A DNA stretch of 64,000 bases, from the NCBI RefSeq assembly GCF_015864665.1, contig NZ_JADYWU010000002.1, positions 186,001 through 250,000 on the forward strand, read 5' to 3'. A program made the position numbers and the translations under genes. Of this stretch, positions 9,471 to 17,748 are shown piece by piece; position 1 is the first letter of the stretch, and each line of letters begins with the position of its first letter. The DNA comes from Salinibacterium sp. SWN167. Lineage in GTDB: Bacteria > Actinomycetota > Actinomycetes > Actinomycetales > Microbacteriaceae. The notes below the pieces were generated by a model. The model searched no databases. It was not told where the DNA came from and saw nothing but the letters and a program-made list of their open reading frames with translations.

Positions 9471-9555
9471 CGGAGAATGGGGGATTCGAACCCCCGAGGG
9501 CTTGCACCCAACACGCTTTCCAAGCGTGCGCCATAGGCCACTAGGCGAATTCTCC
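9471..9555 (-). tRNA. tRNA-Ser(GGA)
   Basis: Read on the minus strand, acceptor arms GGAGAAT/ATTCTCC pair, the anticodon stem CACGC/GCGTG encloses loop TTGGAAA with anticodon GGA, a long variable arm follows as expected for serine, and the T loop is TTCGAAT. The 3' CCA is not encoded. Confidence 0.95.
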
Positions 9556-9689
9556 TGACAGGTTGAACGCGCGTTAGCGCAAACAGCCTCAAGTGATCAT
9601 AACGGGGTGGGCGGCCCAGTGGTAATCGGCGTCCCAAACACTCTGGATTAGAGGAGTGCCGCGGGCGCGCGAGGGTCAATAATTTTGGG

Positions 9690-9695
9690 TAGACT
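9690..9695 (+). promoter_or_regulatory. -10 hexamer TAGACT of the SRP RNA
   Basis: TAGACT ends about six bases before the predicted 5' end of the SRP RNA. No good -35 is visible. Confidence 0.5.
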
Positions 9696-9701
9696 GAGGG
9701 C

Positions 9702-9793
9702 GGCTCCTCGCGTGGCGCCATCCAGGCCAATTCCCCCAGGACGGAAACGTAGCAAGGGTAACCGGGCTCTGGCGGGTGCGCGAGGGGTCTTTT
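9702..9793 (+). ncRNA. ffs: Signal recognition particle RNA, small bacterial type
   Basis: The terminal stem CCTCGCG (9706-9712) pairs with CGCGAGG (9779-9785). In between lies the hallmark SRP apical domain: GGCCAATTCCCCCAGG, then ACGGAAACGTAGCAAGG, with the GGAA tetraloop and the symmetric AGCA/ACGG internal loop that bind Ffh. A short T-rich stretch (GTCTTTTCTGTT) follows and probably ends transcription. Exact ends are uncertain by a few bases. Confidence 0.93.
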
Positions 9794-9837
9794 CTGTTAA
9801 GCGCCCGGCATCTCCTTCTGGGGCGTATCTTCCGGCG

Positions 9838-9843
9838 TAGGCT
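9838..9843 (+). promoter_or_regulatory. -10 hexamer TAGGCT, leaderless type
   Basis: TAGGCT is followed by GGAGAG (six bases) and GTG 9850, the pta start. Confidence 0.5.
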
Positions 9844-9849
9844 GGAGAG

Positions 9850-11988
9850 GTGACGCGGAATATCTACATCACCTCCATCGAAGGCCACGCTGGCAAGTCC
9901 ACCATCGCCCTCGGTCTACTCGACACGCTCAGTCGCGAAGCCAAGAGTCTGGGGGTGTTTAGGCCAGTCGCTCGCACGAGCGATGAGCGAGATTACGTCT
10001 TAGAGATGTTGCTCGGTCACGACGCAGTTAATCTCAGCTACGACGAGGCTGTCGGTGTGGGCTACGACGACGTGCACGCGGACCCCGAACTGGCGCTCAG
10101 CCGCATCATCGAACGTTTCAAGGCAGTCGAGGCCCAGTGCGATGTTGTCGTGATTGTCGGTTCTGATTACACGGATGTCGGCAGCCCCACAGAACTTTCC
10201 TATAACGCGCGCGTCGCCGCGAACCTCGGTGCTCCGGTGCTCCTTGTATTGGGTGGTCAGTCCGAGGACGGCGAGAGCCGTAGTCCCGCTGACATGGCTC
10301 AGGTGTATTCGATTGCGCATCAAGAACTGGACGCCGCCCACGCGCGGTTGGTCGGCGTAATCGTCAACAGGTCTGACCCCGATTTCATGACCGACATCAT
10401 CGCCGGAGTGAGCGCAGCGGTCGGCGACGATACTCCGGTGTGGGCTATCCCAGAAGACCCCTTCCTTATCGCGCCCAGCCTTGCCTCTCTGCTCACTGCC
10501 GTTGATGGTGAATTGCTGCGCGGCGACGATGATCTGCTGCAGCGCGAAGCGCTCGGCGTTGTTGTGGCGGGAATGACGATGGAGAACGTGCTGCTGCGTC
10601 TCATCGAGGGCTCGGTCGTGGTGGTTGCTGGCGACCGATCGGATGTGTTGTTGGCGACGCTGATGGCGCACGCGTCGGAGACGTTCCCCTCGCTTGCGGG
10701 CATCATCCTGAACGGTGGTTTTGATCTGCTGCCCCAGGTCGAGCGCCTCATGGATGGTCTCGATGTGTCGTTGCCGGTGATTCGTACCTCGTTCGGCACC
10801 TATGACACCGCGCGCATTATTACCAAGACGCGCGGTCGCTTGGCTGCTGAATCTCCCCGCAAGTTCGACACGGCGCTTGCCCTGTTCGAACAGCATGTGG
10901 ATGCCGCAGAGCTGCTGCGTCGACTCGACCTGCATCCGCCCACCGTCGTCACGCCGCTCATGTTCGAGTACGGTCTGCTTGATCGCGCTCGCAGCATCCC
11001 GCAGCACATTGTGTTGCCGGAGGGCAGTGATGACCGCATTTTGCGCGCATCGAGCACGCTGTTGCGCCGCGGCGTTGCCAAGCTCACGATCCTGGGTGAC
11101 GAGGGCGAGGTGCGTGGCCGCGCGGCTGAACTCGGTCTCGACATCTCGGGTGCGAGCATCCTGAGCCCCTTTGACGAAGAACTGCGCACCCGATTCGCGA
11201 CGGAATATGTGAAGCTGCGTTCTCACAAGGGAATGACGATGGAGGTGGCGCGAGACACGGTGACCGACGTCTCCTACTTCGGCACCATGATGGTGCACTT
11301 GGGGCTGGCCGACGGCATGGTCTCGGGCGCCGCCCACACCACGGCTCACACCATCCGCCCCAGTTTCGAAATCATCAAGACCAAGCCCGATGTGTCGATC
11401 GTATCGAGTGTGTTCCTGATGTGCCTTGAAGACCGCGTGCTCGTCTACGGCGACTGTGCGGTAAACCCCGACCCGGATGCCGCGCAGCTGGCAGACATCG
11501 CAATCTCGTCTGCTGCGACTGCCGCCCAATTTGGCATCGAACAGCGCATCGCCATGCTGTCGTATTCCACGGGAGCATCGGGCACCGGCGCCGACGTTGA
11601 CAAGGTGCGGGCCGCTACCGCGCTCGTGGTCGAACGACGCCCTGATCTTGCCGTTGATGGCCCCATTCAATATGACGCTGCAGTCGATGCCGCCGTGGGT
11701 AAATCAAAAATGCCCGACTCAGAAGTCGCCGGCCGTGCCACCGTGTTCATATTCCCCGATCTGAATACAGGCAACAACACGTACAAGGCCGTGCAGCGCA
11801 GCGCTGGCGCAGTCGCCATTGGGCCGGTGCTCCAAGGTCTACGCAAACCCATCAACGACCTTTCACGAGGAGCCCTCGTGCAAGACATCGTCAACACTGT
11901 GGCGATCACAGCGATTCAGGCTCAATCGGTTGCCGGCGAGGCTGCCGCACTACGTGGCATCGCCGATGATGCCTCTGCCAAGGAGTAA
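9850..11988 (+). CDS. pta: Phosphate acetyltransferase, long two-domain form
   Basis: 712 residues. The N-terminal half (about 1-370) is the BioD-like/DRTGG type with a P-loop variant GHAGKSTIALG; the C-terminal half (about 380-705) is the catalytic phosphotransacetylase domain (IVLPEGSDDRILRAS, SYSTGASGTGAD, FIFPDLNTGNNTYKA). It interconverts acetyl-CoA and acetyl phosphate in the cytoplasm. ackA starts two bases after its stop, so they form one operon for acetate overflow or uptake. The long form is usual in actinobacteria. Confidence 0.97.
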   Translation: MTRNIYITSIEGHAGKSTIALGLLDTLSREAKSLGVFRPVARTSDERDYVLEMLLGHDAVNLSYDEAVGVGYDDVHADPELALSRIIERFKAVEAQCDVVVIVGSDYTDVGSPTELSYNARVAANLGAPVLLVLGGQSEDGESRSPADMAQVYSIAHQELDAAHARLVGVIVNRSDPDFMTDIIAGVSAAVGDDTPVWAIPEDPFLIAPSLASLLTAVDGELLRGDDDLLQREALGVVVAGMTMENVLLRLIEGSVVVVAGDRSDVLLATLMAHASETFPSLAGIILNGGFDLLPQVERLMDGLDVSLPVIRTSFGTYDTARIITKTRGRLAAESPRKFDTALALFEQHVDAAELLRRLDLHPPTVVTPLMFEYGLLDRARSIPQHIVLPEGSDDRILRASSTLLRRGVAKLTILGDEGEVRGRAAELGLDISGASILSPFDEELRTRFATEYVKLRSHKGMTMEVARDTVTDVSYFGTMMVHLGLADGMVSGAAHTTAHTIRPSFEIIKTKPDVSIVSSVFLMCLEDRVLVYGDCAVNPDPDAAQLADIAISSAATAAQFGIEQRIAMLSYSTGASGTGADVDKVRAATALVVERRPDLAVDGPIQYDAAVDAAVGKSKMPDSEVAGRATVFIFPDLNTGNNTYKAVQRSAGAVAIGPVLQGLRKPINDLSRGALVQDIVNTVAITAIQAQSVAGEAAALRGIADDASAKE

Positions 11989-11990
11989 GA

Positions 11991-13112
11991 ATGACAACGG
12001 TCTTCGTGGTGAACTCCGGTTCATCGTCGATCAAATGGGAGCTGCTCGATGCCGAGTCCGGTTCCGTCTATAGCGGCGGCATCGTGGAACGCATCGGGGA
12101 ACCCGGCGGAGGAGCCGCAGACCACGACGACGGAATGCGGCAGATCTTGGCCGAGCTCGGGGACGAGCATCCGGCGGTCGTCGGCCATCGTGTGGTGCAC
12201 GGCGGGGCGGAGTTCACCCAAGCCACCGTGATTACGGATGCGGTTGAGGATCGGCTCGAAGAGATTTCAGTACTGGCGCCGTTGCACAACCCCGCCAACC
12301 TCAAGGGGATTCGGGCGGCGAGGGCGACATTCTCGACCGTGCCGCACGTCGCAATTTTCGATACCGCGTTCCACGGAACGCTGCCGCCCCACGCCTACAC
12401 GTACGCGATTAATACGGAACTGGCCCGAGTGCACGGCATCCGCCGCTACGGTTTCCACGGCACCTCATACCGCTACGTCGCGGGGCGGACGGCCGCAGTG
12501 CTGGGCAAAGATCTCGCCGACCTCAAACTGATTGTGTTTCACCTCGGCAACGGGGCATCCGTGTGCGCCATCGACGGGGGTCGCAGCGTTGACACCTCAA
12601 TGGGCATGACTCCGCTCGAGGGGCTCGTCATGGGCACCCGCTCCGGAAATATCGATCCTGGGGTGCTTTTTCATCTCGGCCGGGCAGGAATGGACCTCCC
12701 CGGATTAGACCACCTGCTTAACCGTGAGAGTGGATTGCTTGGCATGACCGGCACTGGAGATATGCGCGATGTGCAATCGAAGGCGGATGCGGGCGATGAG
12801 CGTGCGCAGGCGGCGCTCGCCGTCTACTACCACCGGCTTCGTCACTACCTCGGTGCATACCTCGTGGCGTTGGGCGGAGCAGACGCAATCGTGTTCACCG
12901 CCGGCGTGGGCGAGAATAATGCCAACACGCGTCTGGCTACCGTCGAGGGTCTCGAATCGTTTGGGATCGAGATGGATGTCGCCACCAACGCCGCAGTAAA
13001 TCGTGGCGAGCGCATCATCTCGGCATCCGATTCGCGCGTGAAGGTTCTCGTCATTCCCACCAACGAAGAACTCCAGATAGCACGGGAATCGGTTGAGGCT
13101 GTAACCCGATAG
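11991..13112 (+). CDS. ackA: Acetate kinase
   Basis: 373 residues, a little shorter than the usual 390-400. N-terminal VNSGSSSIKW is the phosphate-binding loop; GFHGTSYRYV, HLGNGASVCAI, DTSMGMTPLEGL, GTRSGNIDPG and FTAGVGENN are acetate-kinase signatures. It makes acetate and ATP from acetyl phosphate and ADP. The AAGGAG site before ATG 11991 overlaps the stop of pta, showing tight coupling. Confidence 0.97.
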   Translation: MTTVFVVNSGSSSIKWELLDAESGSVYSGGIVERIGEPGGGAADHDDGMRQILAELGDEHPAVVGHRVVHGGAEFTQATVITDAVEDRLEEISVLAPLHNPANLKGIRAARATFSTVPHVAIFDTAFHGTLPPHAYTYAINTELARVHGIRRYGFHGTSYRYVAGRTAAVLGKDLADLKLIVFHLGNGASVCAIDGGRSVDTSMGMTPLEGLVMGTRSGNIDPGVLFHLGRAGMDLPGLDHLLNRESGLLGMTGTGDMRDVQSKADAGDERAQAALAVYYHRLRHYLGAYLVALGGADAIVFTAGVGENNANTRLATVEGLESFGIEMDVATNAAVNRGERIISASDSRVKVLVIPTNEELQIARESVEAVTR

Positions 13113-13120
13113 ACCACTTG

Positions 13121-13142
13121 TTTGTCCCCCTTAGTGGACTCT
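13121..13142 (+). promoter_or_regulatory. Conserved upstream element, copy A
   Basis: TTTGTCCCCCTTAGTGGACT, continuing to CT, closely resembles an element at 26063-26087. It contains GTCC-N8-GGAC dyad symmetry and lies about 150 bases before the giant surface-protein gene. The rest of 13113-13292 shows no gene. Confidence 0.35.
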
Positions 13143-13292
13143 TGTGTCGGCACTCCCTGAGCTTTTATTATGGCTTCGAGGTCGGATTCGGACCATCTCA
13201 ACGCTGGGCCAACCACCCTGCGAGTGACTAACCACTGCTCGAGTTGAGACTGTGTATACCAAGCACACCGGCCTCGTGATCAGGGGGATATT

Positions 13293-16200
13293 GTGGTTTT
13301 CGGGGAACCAATTTTACGTACGAATAAGACCAATCGGGGGCTTGCTCGGGCAGTTCGCTTAACCGTTTCGGCGGTCGCTGCGGCAGGGCTTGTCACACTC
13401 TCCGTCTTCTCTGCTGGCGCTCCAGCGCAGGCTGCAGCGGGCGATGATTCCGTTGCGGAGTCCGCCTACCTTTCGGGCAGTTTGCTCTCCGGACTGCTTG
13501 CGGGCGAATTGGCTCTCCTCGGAGAATCGGATGCCAGCAATAACGGCGTTCAGGCGCTGCAAACGGATACGGCGGGCGTCGGAGCGCTCGTTGGTCTCAC
13601 CGCAACGGTGGGTGGTGTCGGTGTGCCCATCGCGCTCGCCGATGCGGGGGTGCTGAGGGCATTTTCCCAAGCGGCCAATGATGGCAGCTCAGTCGCTGCC
13701 ACGGGGCTTGTTAATGTCGACGGCGACGTCGGAGTGGCACTCTTTGGCATTAGCGATCGCCCCTCACCGCTGTCTCTTGATCTCGCTCAAGTACTCGACG
13801 CGGGATTGGCGAGCGAACTCACTGCGCTGTCTCTCGAAATTGGTGCGACGAGTTCACGAGCAGAAGCTGCTGCACCTGCCGCGGCTACAGGCAGCTACGA
13901 AATTGTTGGGGCTGAGCTGAAGCTAACGAGCGACACTGTTGCCGGCGTGAGCGCAACGGTTGACGGTCTTGCGGGAACGCTTTCCGGAGCGGTCGATGCC
14001 GTTGCGGGCCCCGGCGGTTCTCTCGTCGGTGCGGTGTCCAATGTCGCGTTGAGCACTCTGGATAGTGTCGGACTGATCTCGACCACGGGTACCTCGGCGA
14101 GCGTGACTCTCGATCTCCCCGGAGCGATCGCCCCGCTCTACACGCCGATGACGTCAGATGCGGTCACCATCGACTTTGGTACCGGCGAGATTTCTGTTGA
14201 TTTGGCTGAGCTGAAGGGTGGCTCGCTTTCCGCGCAGCCTGCGAACACGTCGGTTTTGAGCTCTGCAGAGCTCACCGCAATCACCACATCGATCACGACT
14301 CTGGTCGGGCAATTCGCCGACAACGTCGAGGACGCCGTCACCGCCGCGCTCGAGGCCGCCGAAGTCGAGATCGAGGTCAACCTCGGTATCAATCTTGGTC
14401 TTGGTGTTGTGCCTCTCGTCGAGGTAACTGTCGCGGGAACGCTCGCTGATATTGCAACTTCGAACGCGACAATCGGTATTTCGGCACTAGGAATCATCAA
14501 CGTCGATCTGCTGACGGAAGCCATCGTGGGCGCGGCGATTGCTCCGCTCGCGGCTGACCTCATCGACCCGAGTACGACAGCGTTGCAGATCTTTGTCGCC
14601 GGCGTGCAGTCCGGTGTTGTCACTCCGGTAATCGCTGCTCTGTCTCCCGTCTTCACTGCGCTGGAGTCCGTTCTTGCGATCACCATCAACAACCAGGAAC
14701 TCATCGGTACGTCGCCTGACCAGCAGTTTGTCGAAACCGCACTTCGCATTAGCCTTCTCGCCCAAGGTCCGGTCGCCGGTCTTCTCGAGCTGGATGTCGC
14801 ACGCTCGGCTGTCGGTCCGAACCACACCGGTGTGCGCCCCGCCATCTCCGACGTCGATCCCGCCAGCGGTCCGACAACAGGCGGTACGGCAGTGACCATC
14901 ACGGGTACTGGCTTCACCGGCTCTACGGGGGTTACCTTCGACGGTGATGCCGGAACGTCGTTCACCGTTGTCAGCGCCACCGAGATCACGGTCACGAGCC
15001 CCGCGCATGCTGTGGGCGACGTCGAGGTCATCATCCAGCATCCTGCGGGTGCTTCGGATGCTGGCGAGTTCACCTACACGCCGGTGCCCGTCATCTCCTC
15101 GATGACACCTGATTTCGGTCCGATCGCGGGTGGCACCGCGGTGACCATCACGGGTACTGATTTCACGGGCGCGACCGGCGTCACGTTTGATGGAACCGAC
15201 GGCACGTCATTTACTGTCGAGAGCGACACTGAGATCACTGTCTCGAGCCCGGCCCATGCTCTCGGCGCCGTCGATGTAATCATTGAGCGCGCTTCTGGCG
15301 ATTCAGTTCCCGCCACCTTCACGTACCGCGGAGCACCGACCGTCTCCGACCTGGCTCCCACCGAGGGGCCGCTCGCCGGCGGCACTGAGGTGACGATCAC
15401 GGGTACCGGTTTCACGGGCTCCACGGGAGTCACCTTTGACGGAGATGCCGGAACGTCGTTCACCATCGTGAGCGACACCGAGATCACCGTCTCGAGCCCC
15501 GCGCACGCCGAGGCAACCGTTGGCGTGGTGGTGCAGCATCCGCTCGGAAACGTCGCTGCTGGTGACTTCACCTACACCGCAGCTCCCATCATTTCGTCGC
15601 TGTCGCCGAACATCGGCCCGGTCGCTGGCGGAACCGCAGTGACCATCACCGGTACCGGCTTCACCGGCTCCACGGGCGTTACCTTTGATGGGGATGCGGG
15701 AACGTCGTTCACCGTCGTGAGTGACACCGAGATCACTGTCTCTACCCCGGCCCACGTCATTGCCGTCGTCGATGTGATCGTGCTCAACACGCCAGCCAAC
15801 TCGGCTCCGGGCGAATTTAGCTACCAGGCCGCTCCTACGGTCTCGTCGATCGCTCCCGATGAGGGCCCGCTAGCCGGCGGAACGGTAGTCACGATCACCG
15901 GTACCGGCTTTACCGGCGCAACGGGCGTCACCTTCGACGGGGACAACGGAACGTCATTCACTGTGGTGAGCGATACCGAAATCACCGTCACCACACCCGC
16001 AGGCGTCGCGGGCGCTGCCGCGGTAGTGGTCGAGCACCCCGCTGGCGACGCTGACGCAGGAGACTTCACCTACGTTGCGGCACCGACCGTCTCTGCGATG
16101 AGCCCCGACTTGGGACCCATCGCGGGAGGAACGGACGTCACCATCACCGGCACCGGCTTTACCGGCGCCACCGGGGTGACGTTCGACGGGGATGCGGGAA

Positions 16201-17465
16201 CGTCGTTCACCGTAGTCAGCGATACCGAAATCACTGTCTTCAGCCCGGCTCATGCCGCTGGCGCCGTTGACGTTGTCGTCGAGCATGCCGGTGGCGATGT
16301 GAGCGCTGGCGACTTCACCTACCTGGCAACTCCGAGCGTGACCGACCTCAGCCCGAATTCCGGCCCGCTGGCTGGCGGCACTGAGGTCACGATCACCGGC
16401 ACCGGCTTTACCGGGGCCACCGGGGTGACCTTCGATGGGGATGCGGGAACATCGTTCACGGTCGTGAGCGACACCGAGATTACCGTCACGAGTCCCGCCC
16501 ATGCGGCGGGCGACGCGGCCGTCGTGGTCGTGCATCCGATCGCCGATGCGGCTGCTGGTGACTTCACCTACACCGACGGGCCCGCGATTGCGTCGCTCAG
16601 TCCCGTCCTCGGCCCCGTCGCGGGAGGAACCGTAGTGACCATCACCGGCACCGGCTTTACCGGCGCCACCGGGGTGACCTTCGACGGGGATGACGGAACA
16701 TCGTTCACCGTGGTCAGCGATACCGAAATCACTGTCTCGAGCCCCGCGCACGCTGTGGGAGCCGTCGACGTTGTAGTGACCCACGCCGCTGGCGACTCGA
16801 CCTCGGCAACCTTCACCTACCTCGCGAATCCGAGTGTGACCGGCCTGACCCCCGATACCGGTCCGTTGACGGGCGGCACCGAGGTCACGATCACGGGTAG
16901 TGGTTTTACCGGAGCGACAGGGGTGACTTTCGACGGGGAAGATGGAACATCGTTCACCGTCGTGAGTGACACCGAGATCACGGTCACGACGCCCGCAGGG
17001 TCGGCAGGCGCAGCTGCCGTGGTGGTCGAGCATCCCATCGTGGATGCCGCAGCTGGCGAGTTCACCTACGTTGTAGCCCCGGTAGTCATGTCAATGACAC
17101 CGCTCGTCGGCCCCGACGATGGTGGCACCCTAGTGACGCTTCGCGGAACTGGATTCTCGGCCGCTACCGGAGCACGCTTCGGTGCGGTGTGGGGCTCCAA
17201 CTTCACGGTTCTGAGTGACACCGTCGCAACGGTTGTCACTCCCGAACACGAAGCGATGTGGGTTCCCGCGATGGTCGCCTCGGGCGCACTAGAGGTCAGC
17301 ACGCCTGGCTTCACCTTCGAGCTCACCACACTGGCTGCAGCGGATGATGGCCTCGCCTTCACCGGTTCGTCCGGTTCCCTAGGCGCTTGGCTCGCTTTCG
17401 CTCTCATCGGCGCCGGCGGACTGCTCATGATTTCTCGACGCCCCACCGGGCGCCACCGCGCGTGA
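13293..17465 (+). CDS. Giant LAxTG-anchored surface protein with ten IPT/TIG repeats
   Basis: 1390 residues. A signal peptide covers about residues 1-48 (ending PAQAAAG). Residues 50-515 resemble choice-of-anchor G type wall proteins, rich in Ala, Gly, Val and Thr, with no cysteine. Ten IPT/TIG immunoglobulin-like repeats of 83 residues follow (about 517-1346); nine are nearly identical around GPxAGGTxVTITGTGFTG and the tenth has diverged. The C-terminus has LAFTG (about residue 1354), a hydrophobic helix and a basic tail, which is the LAxTG signal of class E sortases. It is probably covalently linked to peptidoglycan and may serve adhesion. GTG 13293 has AGGGGG five bases before it. Confidence 0.88.
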   Translation: MVFGEPILRTNKTNRGLARAVRLTVSAVAAAGLVTLSVFSAGAPAQAAAGDDSVAESAYLSGSLLSGLLAGELALLGESDASNNGVQALQTDTAGVGALVGLTATVGGVGVPIALADAGVLRAFSQAANDGSSVAATGLVNVDGDVGVALFGISDRPSPLSLDLAQVLDAGLASELTALSLEIGATSSRAEAAAPAAATGSYEIVGAELKLTSDTVAGVSATVDGLAGTLSGAVDAVAGPGGSLVGAVSNVALSTLDSVGLISTTGTSASVTLDLPGAIAPLYTPMTSDAVTIDFGTGEISVDLAELKGGSLSAQPANTSVLSSAELTAITTSITTLVGQFADNVEDAVTAALEAAEVEIEVNLGINLGLGVVPLVEVTVAGTLADIATSNATIGISALGIINVDLLTEAIVGAAIAPLAADLIDPSTTALQIFVAGVQSGVVTPVIAALSPVFTALESVLAITINNQELIGTSPDQQFVETALRISLLAQGPVAGLLELDVARSAVGPNHTGVRPAISDVDPASGPTTGGTAVTITGTGFTGSTGVTFDGDAGTSFTVVSATEITVTSPAHAVGDVEVIIQHPAGASDAGEFTYTPVPVISSMTPDFGPIAGGTAVTITGTDFTGATGVTFDGTDGTSFTVESDTEITVSSPAHALGAVDVIIERASGDSVPATFTYRGAPTVSDLAPTEGPLAGGTEVTITGTGFTGSTGVTFDGDAGTSFTIVSDTEITVSSPAHAEATVGVVVQHPLGNVAAGDFTYTAAPIISSLSPNIGPVAGGTAVTITGTGFTGSTGVTFDGDAGTSFTVVSDTEITVSTPAHVIAVVDVIVLNTPANSAPGEFSYQAAPTVSSIAPDEGPLAGGTVVTITGTGFTGATGVTFDGDNGTSFTVVSDTEITVTTPAGVAGAAAVVVEHPAGDADAGDFTYVAAPTVSAMSPDLGPIAGGTDVTITGTGFTGATGVTFDGDAGTSFTVVSDTEITVFSPAHAAGAVDVVVEHAGGDVSAGDFTYLATPSVTDLSPNSGPLAGGTEVTITGTGFTGATGVTFDGDAGTSFTVVSDTEITVTSPAHAAGDAAVVVVHPIADAAAGDFTYTDGPAIASLSPVLGPVAGGTVVTITGTGFTGATGVTFDGDDGTSFTVVSDTEITVSSPAHAVGAVDVVVTHAAGDSTSATFTYLANPSVTGLTPDTGPLTGGTEVTITGSGFTGATGVTFDGEDGTSFTVVSDTEITVTTPAGSAGAAAVVVEHPIVDAAAGEFTYVVAPVVMSMTPLVGPDDGGTLVTLRGTGFSAATGARFGAVWGSNFTVLSDTVATVVTPEHEAMWVPAMVASGALEVSTPGFTFELTTLAAADDGLAFTGSSGSLGAWLAFALIGAGGLLMISRRPTGRHRA
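14841..17330 (+). repeat. Ten tandem 249-bp IPT/TIG repeats
   Basis: Units begin at 14841, 15090, 15339, 15588, 15837, 16086, 16335, 16584, 16833 and 17082, each exactly 249 bp without indels. The core of each unit (GTGACCATCACCGG..., TTCACCGGC...) is also highly alike at DNA level, so unequal crossing-over could change the copy number in frame. Unit 10 is divergent. Confidence 0.95.
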
Positions 17466-17470
17466 ATGAG

Positions 17471-17498
17471 GGCGGCAGCGCACTAAAGCGCTGCCGCC
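17471..17498 (+). terminator. Hairpin after the surface-protein gene
   Basis: GGCGGCAGCGC pairs perfectly with GCGCTGCCGCC around loop ACTAAA, six bases after the stop. There is no T-run, as often in actinobacterial hairpin terminators. Confidence 0.75.
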
Positions 17499-17525
17499 CA
17501 ATCACTCGCCTCGAGAGCTAAGTGC

Positions 17526-17562
17526 GTGCAGGGTTTCCCCACCCCCCGGGTGAGCCCTGCAC
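17526..17562. other. Long hairpin with C-rich centre
   Basis: GTGCAGGG (17526-17533) pairs with CCCTGCAC (17555-17562). Inside, CACCC and GGGTG can pair around CCC. The rest of the 283 bases between surface protein and dnaX holds nothing else recognised. It may be a second terminator or a structured RNA. Confidence 0.45.
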
Positions 17563-17736
17563 GTCTATTCGGGTAACGCGTGCCACGGATCAGGTGTGGC
17601 TGTGGTCGGTAACCAGCCGACCAGAGATGATTCGGGGCGGGCGACGATACGGTTTGGTCGATTTCACACAACTTTGAGATAAGTGTGGGCTGTGCCTGTT
17701 CGCTCAGCGCACGTTGGGATCGTCAGCGGGCACGAC

Positions 17737-17742
17737 TACGCT
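17737..17742 (+). promoter_or_regulatory. -10 hexamer TACGCT, leaderless type
   Basis: TACGCT plus six bases leads to GTG 17749, supporting that start for dnaX over an upstream in-frame GTG at 17683. Confidence 0.5.
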
Positions 17743-17748
17743 AGGGGC

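Noticed and set aside
9471-9793. Integration site at tRNA-Ser
   Set aside because: No integrase and no repeat of the tRNA 3' end nearby; SRP RNA and housekeeping genes follow directly.
10000-11670. A 556-codon open frame on the minus strand inside pta
   Set aside because: It lies wholly opposite a well-conserved enzyme, has no family-like sequence and is explained by GC-rich codon bias.
15954-17033. Long and regularly spaced minus-strand frames over the surface-protein repeats
   Set aside because: They recur every 249 bp only because the coding strand repeats; they have no start signals.
14841-17330. CRISPR-like regular repeats
   Set aside because: Unit length is 249 bp with in-frame protein repeats; there are no short identical repeats with unique spacers.
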